A stretch of 64,000 nt of DNA from assembly GCA_009760855.2 (NCBI GenBank), contig WPIO01000001.1, positions 8,554,501-8,618,500 on the forward strand, in the 5' to 3' direction. This document shows, piece after piece, positions 44,118 to 50,259 of the stretch. A program made the position numbers and the translations under genes. Source of the DNA: Cristatella mucedo. Lineage: Eukaryota > Bryozoa > Phylactolaemata > Cristatellidae. The notes beneath the pieces were generated by a model that saw only the letters and a program-made list of their open reading frames with translations, had not been told where the DNA came from and ran no database searches. The first letter of the stretch is position 1, and every line of letters starts with the position of its first letter.

Positions 44118-46479
44118 AAACACAATGTGCATATTTGTATTAATGTTCAGGAGCCGGCAGCCATGCATGTTTTTGGTAAATTTGCCGAAACCGACATCAA
44201 CGAGCTGGATAGGTTACATATTTGTTACGACAGCTTGGCTTACACAGCTAAGAGGTAACGCCCAGTCCCTGTTTAAAAGGTTGCCGAGCCAGAGACAGGT
44301 CAAGTAATATATATTGCCACCCTGGTTTGGCCCAGGGGTCAGTGTGCTCGCCTTTGACGAGCGAGGTCATGGTTTCGAGCCACGTGGTGTATGTGAAGGA
44401 CCTGGATGGAGAATAAGTTCTCTCAGGGCACTATACAAATGAATTATATTTTACACAGCTGTACACCTACTGGTACAGAGAGCCACAGTGCAAACTCGGC
44501 TGGCGAGCGAGATGCCGAGAGAACAGACTAGTGAGCTCACCTATTCTCGAAAGGAATGTTCTGAATCACGTGTGGAGATACATAAATCAAGTTCAAACAG
44601 CGTCTCTCCCGCAATGGCTGTCTGGGTAATCTCTGTCTGGTTATTTAGCAGCCCAGCAAGGCGATAGTATGGGGAAAATATTTGACAGCCGACAGACCAG
44701 GCTCTTTTGGTCTTTCTCAGGGTCTTGGCCCAGAGGTAAGGTGGTTGCACATCACAACCCGTTGATCGAGTTCGGCAGCAGGCTAACCATTATTGCCCAC
44801 TGCAAGCCGAGTGATAACCAAAATGGCTCTTCCGCCGCTATATAAACCAGACAGTTGTGTTAGGCCCAGGGATAAAGTGCTTGTCTTAGACGATCGAGTT
44901 CGTGGGCTCGAGCGCTTCGGCACACGCGAAGCGCCTGAATAGAGATTATTAAGTTCACTTAGTGCACTAAGCAAATGAATGATATATTTGAATCCGACAA
45001 ACTTTGCCACAGCCGTTGCCGAGGGCGATCGCTGCCTATTAGCCTGCACATTACCCGTAATCTTCGACCTCATGCTTGGGCCGACCTATTTTGCACTTGC
45101 TACTGCCTTGGAGCTGCAGTATTAAACTCTTAATTGATGAAATTATTCGGCGACCGCATTTCTTGCTAGGGCGGTGCAGTGCGAGTTCAGCAGACACGAG
45201 CGTCAGGTAGCTGAGCCCATGGGGCACTAGGAAGGAGCATGCTGGATTAATACGACCGTTGGCGGCCAGGCGGTGCTGTTTGTTAGTCGGCGCTTCGCTT
45301 CCAACTTCCAAATAGCGCTAATAGCATCGATATTCGGCAGCATTATACATGCACGGTTTGCCCGAGGCAGTTCTATCGTGAACGAGCGACATAGTATGCA
45401 AAAGCCTAGCGCTAGCTAACGTGCAACCGAAGGGTGCGCAGCCTGCTGTCGCGTGTGTGCCGGATCACAGGCGCCCCCTGCGAGCTGTAGAGCACCGGTG
45501 GCTGCCTGCTCTCGACTACCGCAGGTGCTGAGCAGGCTGATTCGACCGAAGTTCTCCGTCGCGAGTGCTTCGCTCGCTAATCGAAGCTGGCACTCATTTC
45601 CGAATTAGCTATAAAACGGCATTCCGTAAAATGAGGAAAAGAAACACGAGTAGGAGGCGATCGCTCGAGCTCGGCGGGCGAAGGGGCCACAAAACAGGCG
45701 AGCGAATGGCGCCGTTGGGAGCGCTCTAGCGCCCTGAGCTTTCGCGCCACCAGACGGCGCCCAACGAGCGGCATGTAAGCGGTCGATCGCCGCCGCCCGT
45801 CCGCAGCCGGCACGGCTCTCGGCGCCGGCAGCCTAGCAATGGAGCAAGCGATGATGCGACGAAGCCGGCGGCAATCGCGGCGAAGATCGTACTTGTCCAG
45901 CGAACCCAGCGAGCCGGGCCCTTGACCGGAGCGTTACCCTCGCCACCGACGCCGCCAGGCTTCCGCTTTCGGGCGGCAGCGGACGAAGCGAGTCGCCGGC
46001 GCTCGGCGTCAGCTAGCGAAGGACAGCTCGCGGTCGCCAAGGTGGGCGGGCGGGCGGGCGGCCTTGCGACGCAGCTAGAATAACCGACCGATGTCCCGAC
46101 AGCGTTCGCCGGAGCAGACGCGCCGACGCCGCGCGGGCGGCCGCCGCGACTCGAGCGAGACGGGCGAACCGGCGCGAGCGACGCTCGACCGCGACGGGCG
46201 GCTCGCTGTCGGCGGAAAGAAGCCGACGGCGGCTGCAGCGGCCGCACGCTGAGCCCGCACACTGAACGCGCGAACCTCCCTGGGTCGGCGGGCCAGCGCA
46301 GGCCGCGCGGCAGCTACGCCCTGCGGCGACGGCGGCAGCAGCCGACGTCGCCGGTATTGGAGACCACGCAAGCGTTCGCGCGGTAGTCGCTCACCGTCCG
46401 CGGCTAGGGCAAGACCGCAGGAGCATGCCCATAGCACGAGCTTTGCCGCTACTCCGACGGCGGGCTGGCGGCCCGCCAT
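22160..46479 (-). CDS. Eph receptor tyrosine kinase, 12-exon model, 1040 residues
   Basis: Receptor for membrane-bound ephrins, acting in contact-dependent cell guidance. Joined minus-strand exons: 46479-46395, 37523-37462, 36137-35468, 35212-35057, 31818-31304, 29476-29295, 26464-26325, 25631-25204, 24971-24759, 24592-24398, 23709-23567, 22493-22160. Total is 3123 bases and all phases agree. Order in the protein: signal peptide 1-28; ephrin-binding domain about 30-212; sushi/EGF-like cysteine-rich region to 325; FN3 repeats about 326-425 and 435-515; membrane helix about 527-554; juxtamembrane Y630 and Y636 in [10 protein letters not shown]; kinase with GGGEFG 662-667, K687, E704, gatekeeper T733, HRDLAARN 778-785, DFG 798-800 and activation-loop Y814; SAM about 955-1015; end GFLV. 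All catalytic residues are present, so it should be an active kinase. The weakest part is exon 7. The subtype (EphA or EphB) cannot be assigned. Confidence 0.9.
23567..23709 (-). CDS. Eph exon 11: end of kinase C-lobe
   Basis: Acceptor GCCAACAG|GAC, donor TCGGT|GTAAGT. Encodes [20 protein letters not shown] and [20 protein letters not shown], with the CW and RP residues conserved in the last kinase helices. Read-through past the donor would stop at once (TAA), so splicing to the SAM exon is required. Confidence 0.9.
24042..24069. repeat. short (GA)n tract
   Basis: GA dinucleotide run inside an Eph intron (between exons 10 and 11), in a generally purine-rich stretch 24000-24300. Confidence 0.8.
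24398..24592 (-). CDS. Eph exon 10: kinase activation segment and C-lobe
   Basis: Acceptor CTGTCTGGCAG|GGT and donor CCGATG|GTAAGC, phase 0 at both ends. Encodes [20 protein letters not shown], then [20 protein letters not shown] and [15 protein letters not shown]. It is almost identical in pattern to Eph kinases of other animals. Confidence 0.95.
24759..24971 (-). CDS. Eph exon 9: catalytic loop
   Basis: Acceptor GCGAGCAG|GCG and donor ACTCGG|GTAAGT, phase 0 at both ends, 71 codons. Carries [13 protein letters not shown] (catalytic aspartate D780) and KVADFGLSR (metal-binding D798), and ends in the activation loop with Y814. Confidence 0.95.
25204..25631 (-). CDS. Eph exon 8: juxtamembrane motif and kinase N-lobe
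   Basis: Acceptor CGTTTCAG|CC (a second AG, GCAG|CT, nine bases on is also usable in frame). Donor CTTCGG|GTGAGT. Encodes [20 protein letters not shown], the hallmark Eph juxtamembrane segment whose tyrosines regulate the kinase, then [33 protein letters not shown] and [16 protein letters not shown]. Confidence 0.95.
26325..26464 (-). CDS. Eph exon 7 (tentative): low-complexity juxtamembrane exon
   Basis: Exon 6 ends in phase 2 and exon 8 begins in phase 1, so an exon of 140-type length (3n+2) must lie between them unless exon 6 runs on to another donor. This open frame fits exactly: acceptor CTTGGCCGGCAG| and donor GACGGCC|GTGAGT. It would add 46 codons rich in Ala, Ser and Pro ([33 protein letters not shown]). 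It has no conserved motif. The alternative is a longer exon 6 ending at a GCTG|GTAAAG donor near 29210, also in phase 1. Confidence 0.45.
27515..27660 (+). mobile_element. tRNA-derived SINE (SINE1), well preserved
   Basis: Plus-strand copy: GCTGGTTTGGTCTAGCGGTT (box A region), GTGGGCTCGAGCCCTGAGGC (box B region), then GTGAAGTGCCTGAATAGAGA, TTAAGTTCTCTTGGGGCGCT and ATATAAATGAATTATA. It lies in antisense orientation within an Eph intron and is the reference copy for the family. Confidence 0.9.
29295..29476 (-). CDS. Eph exon 6: end of second FN3 repeat and transmembrane helix
   Basis: Acceptor GCGAGCAG|GTG joins exon 5 in phase 0 to restore an FN3 strand (IYYFK then [13 protein letters not shown]). 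Then [13 protein letters not shown] leads into about 28 hydrophobic residues ([20 protein letters not shown] and onward). Donor CGCAG|GTACGC, phase 2. GMG inside the helix resembles small-xx-small packing motifs. Confidence 0.88.
31214..31232. repeat. poly-C run
   Basis: About 19 consecutive C residues in an Eph intron, just past the exon 5 donor side. Confidence 0.9.
31304..31818 (-). CDS. Eph exon 5: fibronectin type III repeats
   Basis: Acceptor CTGGCCACAG|GT and donor TTCAAG|GTAATG, phases 1 and 0, 515 bases. The first FN3 repeat has [20 protein letters not shown] and VCDAC, the Eph-type pair of cysteines. The second has [20 protein letters not shown] and [15 protein letters not shown]. 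The two repeats share one exon, and the last strand of the second lies in exon 6. Confidence 0.92.
32205..32528 (-). mobile_element. LINE-A 3' fragment in an Eph intron
   Basis: Starts with a degenerate (AAT)n tail at 32205-32233, then ATAGTGCCCTCGAAGAACTA and TCTTTCTAGGCACTGCACAT. It ends abruptly at 32528 inside the block GAGGTGTAGCTAAAC, exactly where the exon-like duplicate begins. Confidence 0.75.
32529..32628 (-). pseudogene. degraded partial copy of Eph exon 5
   Basis: About 97 bases on the gene's sense strand match exon 5 at 31481-31577 with a modest number of substitutions. Shared strings include CAGCAGTGCAA, CTGCAGCCGAGC, TGACGAAG, TAACTACCGCGAT and GGCTGCCAAC. It corresponds to the linker between the two FN3 repeats. 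No usable splice borders are obvious, so it is best read as a duplicated exon relic in the intron upstream of the true exon. Confidence 0.8.
33215..33368 (+). mobile_element. SINE2
   Basis: Box B-like GTGGGCTCGAGTCCTGAGGC, body ATGATTACCATTAAAGCTCT, end CTGCTCTATATAAATGAGGC. Antisense to the Eph gene, within an intron. Confidence 0.7.
33400..34680 (+). mobile_element. decayed LINE-A, longer copy including central RT
   Basis: Plus-strand copy in the intron between Eph exons 4 and 5. Near 33540 a broken RT frame recalls the GSVLGPLLF region ([11 protein letters not shown] after frameshift). The C-terminal part at 34050-34280 reads LQLVQNSV, then [20 protein letters not shown]. The tail near 34610-34685 ends in TTATTATCATTA. 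Many stops and frameshifts. Confidence 0.75.
34049..34111 (+). repeat. 21-base unit repeated three times inside the LINE
   Basis: ACAGTTGGTGCAAAATTCCGT occurs three times without spacing (34049-34069, 34070-34090, 34091-34111). It encodes a triplicated QLVQNSV where other LINE-A copies have it once. Confidence 0.95.
35057..35212 (-). CDS. Eph exon 4: cysteine-rich EGF-like segment
   Basis: Acceptor CTCCGCTGCAG|CA and donor TGCACCG|GTAAGT, phase 1 at both ends. Encodes [40 protein letters not shown] and VACTG. The GTFK, CxxCP, CxC and G(F/Y)YRA spacing is the Eph pattern. Confidence 0.93.
35468..36137 (-). CDS. Eph exon 3: ephrin-binding domain and sushi-like region
   Basis: Acceptor TTATTAG|CAG (a second AG three bases on makes a NAGNAG acceptor). 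Donor TGCTCAG|GTAGGG. Encodes [64 protein letters not shown], then [31 protein letters not shown] and [10 protein letters not shown]. This is the ligand-binding core of the receptor. Confidence 0.95.
37462..37523 (-). CDS. Eph exon 2: start of the ephrin-binding domain
   Basis: 62-base exon: acceptor TTTTGCATTTGCAG|CC and donor AACTCG|GTAAGC. Encodes (A)[20 protein letters not shown], the first strand of the ligand-binding domain (compare VLLDS/T...LGW...P..G in other Eph receptors). Its phases (1 in, 0 out) fit exons 1 and 3 exactly. It is too short for an ORF search to find. Confidence 0.85.
38224..38372 (-). mobile_element. tRNA-derived SINE (SINE1) in Eph intron 1
   Basis: Minus-strand copy: GCTGGTTTGTTCCGGCGGTT, AAGGTGCTCGCCCCGACCTA, GGGCTCGAGCTCTGAGGCAT, GAAGCGCCTGAGTAGGCTAT and tail AGGGCGCTATACAAATGATT. 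Confidence 0.85.
39505..39568. repeat. (CA)n microsatellite with TGCA interruptions
   Basis: CA dinucleotide runs broken by TGCA, in Eph intron 1. Confidence 0.95.
40328..40444. repeat. compound microsatellite (AC)n-(CT)n-(AC)n
   Basis: AC run at 40333-40366, CT run at 40378-40412, and a CACG/CA run at 40419-40444, in Eph intron 1. Confidence 0.95.
41085..41202 (+). mobile_element. LINE-A 3' tail with (ATT)n
   Basis: TGTATGTCACCCTAAACCAT, TTTATTCTTGTTGTTTATCG, AGAGATTGAGTTCTCCGATG and then (ATT)n at 41171-41200. 5'-truncated. Confidence 0.8.
41475..41574 (+). CDS. possible signal-peptide exon nested in Eph intron 1
   Basis: ATG 41475 opens [20 protein letters not shown], then [14 protein letters not shown]. 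This is a textbook signal peptide with a likely cleavage near TGA-KA. It is followed by a donor CAGAG|GTGCGT at 41575 in phase 1, the phase typical of signal-peptide exons. An upstream in-frame ATG exists at 41445. If real it is the first exon of a secreted or membrane protein on the strand opposite the Eph gene. No downstream exon identified. Confidence 0.25.
43620..43725. repeat. CTG/CTA/CTN trinucleotide-rich tract
   Basis: Imperfect trinucleotide repeat (CTGCTGCTACCACTACTACT and on to GCTGCTGCTGCTGCTGTTGC) in Eph intron 1. Confidence 0.85.
44029..44118. repeat. compound microsatellite (TA)n-(TG)n
   Basis: TA run 44031-44065 followed by TG run 44067-44113, ending in CGCGCG. Confidence 0.95.
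44320..44455 (+). mobile_element. tRNA-derived SINE (SINE1)
   Basis: CCTGGTTTGGCCCAGGGGTC, GTGTGCTCGCCTTTGACGAG, TGGTTTCGAGCCACGTGGTG, GAAGGACCTGGATGGAGAAT and AGTTCTCTCAGGGCACTATA. Moderately diverged. Confidence 0.8.
44700..44990 (+). mobile_element. composite SINE2-SINE1 pair
   Basis: A SINE2 copy (GAGGTAAGGTGGTTGCACAT, CACTGCAAGCCGAGTGATAA, CTCTTCCGCCGCTATATAAA) runs directly at about 44855 into a SINE1 copy (TTAGGCCCAGGGATAAAGTG, GTGGGCTCGAGCGCTTCGGC, AAGCGCCTGAATAGAGATTA). The junction has no spacer, so the second element inserted at the tail of the first or they were copied as a dimer. Confidence 0.75.
46395..46479 (-). CDS. Eph exon 1: signal peptide
   Basis: ATG at 46479 inside the CpG island, 28 codons plus one base. 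Reads [28 protein letters not shown]: positive start, hydrophobic core, small residues before the cleavage site. Donor GCGGACG|GTGAGC at 46394, phase 1. The spliced codon G+CC gives the alanine before VIYDSLEM of exon 2. The link across 8.9 kb of intron rests on phase, signal-peptide logic and promoter context, not on a transcript. Confidence 0.75.
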
Positions 46480-46999
46480 ATTCTGCGGAACCGCTCATGC
46501 AAACTACAAGCCGTCGTCGTCACACTGCAGCCGCAGCGAGGCGTGGGGGAGGAGAGCAGGATATCCCACAGTTCCCGGGGGTCATGGGATTGGTCGACCT
46601 CGGCGCTAGCGTCGCTGGGTGAGCGCGACGCCGCCGGACGCGCCCCGTGCGTCGTCGGTCTGGCGCCATCGTCTGGGGTCGCTCTGTCGGTCCTCCGCTT
46701 TAGCGCAACCGGCGACGCCCCAACGCGCGGCGGAGTCCGCCGTCGCCCCCACGCGAGCCTCCATTGGTCGACGAGCTCTCTCGAGCGAGCCGCCAGCTTC
46801 CCGCGCGCGACTTGCCAGCGAGACGATGGCGTCGCCGAGCCAGAGCGGTCAGTCCGCGCTCGCGGCAGCCCTGTCGACCGCCGAGGCCTCGCGATTAGGG
46901 CTGTGGCAAGGGATTGCAGCGGCCGCGGCGGGGTAGCAGGCAGCCGAACGGCAGCGCGGCTGTTTACCGCGGTTGGCTGACGCTGCCGCTTGGGCAAAC

Positions 47000-47030
47000 A
47001 TGACACGCACAGACTTCGATATGCGGCCCG
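47000..47030 (+). CDS. possible first exon of a divergent plus-strand gene
   Basis: ATG plus ten codons (MTRTDFDMRP) ending at CCCG|GTAAGC at 47031, phase 1, on the right side of the CpG island. Very short, so support is only the start codon, donor and promoter setting. A possible next piece in matching phase is 47799-47874 (acceptor CGTCTTTCAG|GT, ADLSELIAAPNICSCKKRLL, donor GCAG|GTAATC), but that does not connect in phase to 47896-48240. Confidence 0.25.
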
Positions 47031-47550
47031 GTAAGCTAGGAATAATATTTGAAATGACCCCACCTAAGCTATGCTCGATAGCAGACGCTATCGTCGCACG
47101 GCGGTGGTTAGCGATACGGCGCCGGTCTCGGGCGTCCGCTGATCAGCTCTGCGCCTGCGCGTCGCCCTATGGACGGCGGCACGCCCGCCCCTAGCTGACG
47201 CAGGCTGGCGTATGGTGCTCGCTCGCTGCTGAATCCGTGGCGTTTCGCTTTCGAAATCGGCGAGCGGATAAGGCCAATCTTCCAAGGCGGCAAAATAATT
47301 AACTTAATACTTAATACTAAAAGAAATACCTTAACATGGACTGCGAATCGCGAAACTACTATCTCACCAAGCAGACGGCGAATGCATTGCAGACACTGCC
47401 GAGACCGGTCGAAATTGTTTTCCGTCATCAGAGTTTCCTCGAAAAACCGAACAAACCCAGTTATGTCTCGGTCAGCTATGCGCTAATTGCCAGAGTCTTC
47501 AATTTTCAAACTTAAGACCATATACCTGCAATCTTTCGCGGGTATACGCT

Positions 47551-47552
<2 letters not shown>

Positions 47553-47583
<31 letters not shown>
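47553..47583. repeat. short (AC)n microsatellite
   Basis: About 14 AC units ending in GTGTGTGTA. Confidence 0.95.
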
Positions 47584-47584
<1 letters not shown>

Positions 47585-47599
47585 TGTGTATTTATTTAC

Positions 47600-47694
47600 G
47601 TTTCGATTGTGCTTCCTTCGCAGTAAATTTAAAGTGACTAGAAAGAGATTTCAGTTCTCTGATGGCGCTTTATCAAACATATTATTATTATTGT
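47600..47694 (+). mobile_element. LINE-A 3' tail with (ATT)n
   Basis: TTTCGATTGTGCTTCCTTCG, AAAGTGACTAGAAAGAGATT, TCTCTGATGGCGCTTTATCA, then ATTATTATTATT at 47680-47692. Confidence 0.8.
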
Positions 47695-47895
47695 ACATAC
47701 GTATACATAATTTTGGTTTGCTAAGACAGCCACGACAAATGCGGCCTCGATGAGTGCTGCGAAAGGCTGTGCTACAGCAGTCTGCCTTCGTCTTTCAGGT
47801 GCCGATTTAAGTGAGCTCATAGCCGCACCCAACATTTGTAGTTGCAAAAAACGACTACTTGCAAAAGATTGCAGGTAATCCGTCCTCCTCCTCAG

Positions 47896-48240
47896 TCTCA
47901 TTGTCCTAATCGTCCTCCGACGCCGCTAAACTCGCTCTCGCGCATTTTCGAAAAGGCGGAGCCTCGAAAAGGCAGCGTCGGCGTCTGCGCCGGTCAGCGC
48001 TTGCTGGATTTCCATCGTCCTACCCGCTCGTCAACCACGGACTCGGCAATTCAAGCGAAACTTAGCATGATAACACCGCGATCGCGGTGTTCTCGTCCTC
48101 GCGGCGATCAAGAGAGTGAGGACGAGAAGAGATCTAGCGTAAAGGACCGGTGCAGCAACAGCAACAAGCCATTGTTTGAGTCCATTGGACGCCGTCTTGT
48201 CGCACTTGAACTATCGCATCTAAAAGAAATTCAAGTACAG
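47896..48240 (+). CDS. probable internal exon of an unidentified gene, 115 codons
   Basis: Acceptor CGTCCTCCTCCTCAG| at 47895 with an excellent pyrimidine tract. Donor CAAGTACAG|GTTAGC at 48241. Exactly 345 bases in phase 0 at both ends. Reads SHCPNRPPTPLNSLSRIFEK, then QRLLDFHRPTRSSTTDSAIQ, SRPRGDQESEDEKRSSVKDR and PLFESIGRRLVALELSHLKE. It is hydrophilic, Ser/Arg/Pro-rich and charged, ending in an amphipathic helix-like segment, as in regulatory or nuclear proteins. I recognise no domain. It could belong to a gene starting at the CpG island at 47 kb. Confidence 0.42.
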
Positions 48241-48254
48241 GTTAGCTCATTTAA

Positions 48255-48400
48255 CAGCCTTTGTGTATATAGCAGGCAGATGAGCCTCGGCGGCTATTAC
48301 TTCCGCTTGCAAGGCGAAATAAAAAATGGCCTGCTGCAGGACTCGAAGCCACGACCTGTGCAGCGAAGTGCAAACACCTATCTAAGAATCACTAATCTCG
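48255..48400 (-). mobile_element. SINE2 relic
   Basis: Complement of the SINE2 layout: AACAGCCTTTGTGTATATAG, GATGAGCCTCGGCGGCTATT, ACTTCCGCTTGCAAGGCGAA, CTGCAGGACTCGAAGCCACG. It lies just after the donor of the 47896-48240 exon. Confidence 0.6.
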
Positions 48401-48569
48401 CAGCACGGCTGGGGACAGTGAAGGGAGCACTGCTCATTCGAAGTGTTCATTGCATGCTGCCTCCATTGCAGCGTGGCGCGAGCACGTGTTCAAAGAACTT
48501 CCTCTGCCCCCTAGCTCTTCTACGCCCAGCACACGAGCGAGCCTGCTGCCAAAGCGACAGGTCCTCGGA

Positions 48570-49170
48570 TAACAATAATAATGCATTTGTATGGGTCCCT
48601 AAGAGAACTAAAGCTCTGTCTAGGCTTCTTGACATACGCTGTAGAGGAAGCATGTCTATTGCTTAGCGATAACATGCACAGTGCTAGCACACAAAGGACA
48701 ATTCACACGGTCCGAACAGGTGCATTTTAGTTTAATCTTAAATGTGTTTAAATCAGGGTTTATAATGAAACCAGTCGGGAGCAAGCTGCAGAATTTGGGA
48801 GCATAGTAGCTAAAGACAGGGTCTGCAAGGGTTTGAAGGTTGGTTTGAGGTACAGCCGAACGATTTGAGAGAGGAGAGCCTGTGATAGGGTGGCTAGCCT
48901 GATTAGGGAGTAATTCTGGTAGCTAGGTTGGAACAAGAGGATAAGGGGATGCAGGATAGAGTAACAAAACCGTAAAGTCAATGCAGTACTTGACCGGGAG
49001 CCAGTGAGATCCTCGAGAAGTAACGTGATGCGACAATTGTGACCCGATAGAAAATGTTTACTGCAGACTTTGCACTCACTGCAAGCTCTGTATTACTCTG
49101 GCCGAAAAACCTACGATTAGTGAGTTATTGAAGTCGAGACTGGATATCTCAAACGCATGGACCAACTTGG
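48570..49170 (-). mobile_element. LINE-A 3' region
   Basis: Minus-strand copy: tail AATAATAATGCATTTGTATG at 48572, CTAAGAGAACTAAAGCTCTG and TCTAGGCTTCTTGACATACG. Around 48980-48830 (minus) lies the RT-end relic (LFQPSYQNYSLIRLATLSQA). Stops throughout. Confidence 0.7.
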
Positions 49171-49289
49171 ATGCGGTATTGTGTATCTCAGTCTATAAAG
49201 GCCCGAGTTTTTTCGCTGCTAATAACATAAATTTATTGGTTCCCATCGCGAATAGCCCCACCAACCAACAAGTGTGACGAGCATACAAA

Positions 49290-49600
49290 AAATAGTAATA
49301 ATAATAAAATATTTGTACAGTGTCCACCAATAACTTAATCTATTTCTGGGCACTTTACATGTGCTGTACAGAAAGCAGGACTGCATGATGAGTGGTAAGA
49401 TAAATGGTGTTAACATCCCTGATACGGTTCGTTGTATCATGCACAGTATCAGCACGCATAAACAGACAAAAGACAAATCACGAGGATCCAGCAAATGCAC
49501 TGAGAAACAGGTGTATCTTTAAGTTTAAAATAATGTCAAGTCAGGGTATTTCGTGAAGTCATTAAGGAGTGAACTCTTGGCTTTTGGAAGCATACGAACA
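49290..49600 (-). mobile_element. LINE-A 3' region, second adjacent copy
   Basis: Tail AATAATAATAAAATATTTGT at 49290, then ACAGTGTCCACCAATAACTT, TTTCTGGGCACTTTACATGT and the usual 3' untranslated text. More diverged than the neighbour. Confidence 0.65.
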
Positions 49601-50099
49601 TGGCTTAGAAAAAGTAGACGTAAGCCTCTGACCTGCTTGCATCGTGATCGAACAAGACCTGTAGCCAAGAATATGGTCAGGAGTCACTAGTCATTGGTTT
49701 TATTTCAGATCGTTTAGCTCTATGCAATGTGGATTAATCTCAATATGTTGGCCTGTTTGTTGACGAGAGAATTGACGGTGACCTGAAAGTCAGGGAGACC
49801 GGTGATTCAGTCGAACGTTAAAGCTCAGCTTGATGCTGTGACAGCTAGACTCTGTTTTGTAGCTTAGCATCTTGAGATGTGGAAAATATTGCCGTGCGTT
49901 TACGTAACCATGTGGACTTACGATTATGTTATGTGTGATGTTGAGTTCTGTTATCCTTTACTAGTGTCCGCTTATCTAGCAAATAAGTTCCAGACAGGCT
50001 TTAAAGCAAACTAGTCCACCAACTCTGGACTGTATAAAGTATAAAGTATAAAATGATCTCAGCAACGCTGAAATAAGTATTTTACAAAGTAAATAAAAA

Positions 50100-50255
50100 G
50101 TAAAGGCAAGTTGATTGAACAGCCTTATTTACGTAGCGGGAGAAGAGCCGTTTCAGCTATCACTCTCGGTTTCTGACGGCAAGAAAGAATTGTCTGCCAC
50201 AGGACCCAAACCTATGACCTGGAATGTGTAGAGCAAGCAACTTAACCCTAGTTGT
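50100..50255 (-). mobile_element. SINE2
   Basis: Complement layout: GAACAGCCTTATTTACGTAG, CGGGAGAAGAGCCGTTTCAG, CTATCACTCTCGGTTTCTGA, CACAGGACCCAAACCTATGA. Confidence 0.65.
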
Positions 50256-50259
50256 ACAC

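Larger units (their letters stand above)
45740..47200. promoter_or_regulatory. CpG island around Eph exon 1, possibly bidirectional
   Basis: About 1.4 kb of CpG-dense DNA. The Eph ATG (46479, minus) lies inside it. On plus, an ATG at 47000 is followed by a good donor at 47031. No TATA box is evident near either start. This is typical of a CpG promoter for a receptor gene. Confidence 0.6.

Noticed and set aside
44341..44400. tRNA gene candidate from box A and box B-like sequences
   Set aside because: The tRNA-like part continues into the SINE1 body and tail, and the cloverleaf is not intact. The same applies to the other SINE heads.
45726..46262. 178-codon minus ORF with a hydrophobic segment downstream of Eph exon 1
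   Set aside because: It falls in Eph intron 1 by the spliced model, lies in CpG-rich sequence where stops are rare, and has no splice link in phase that I could find.
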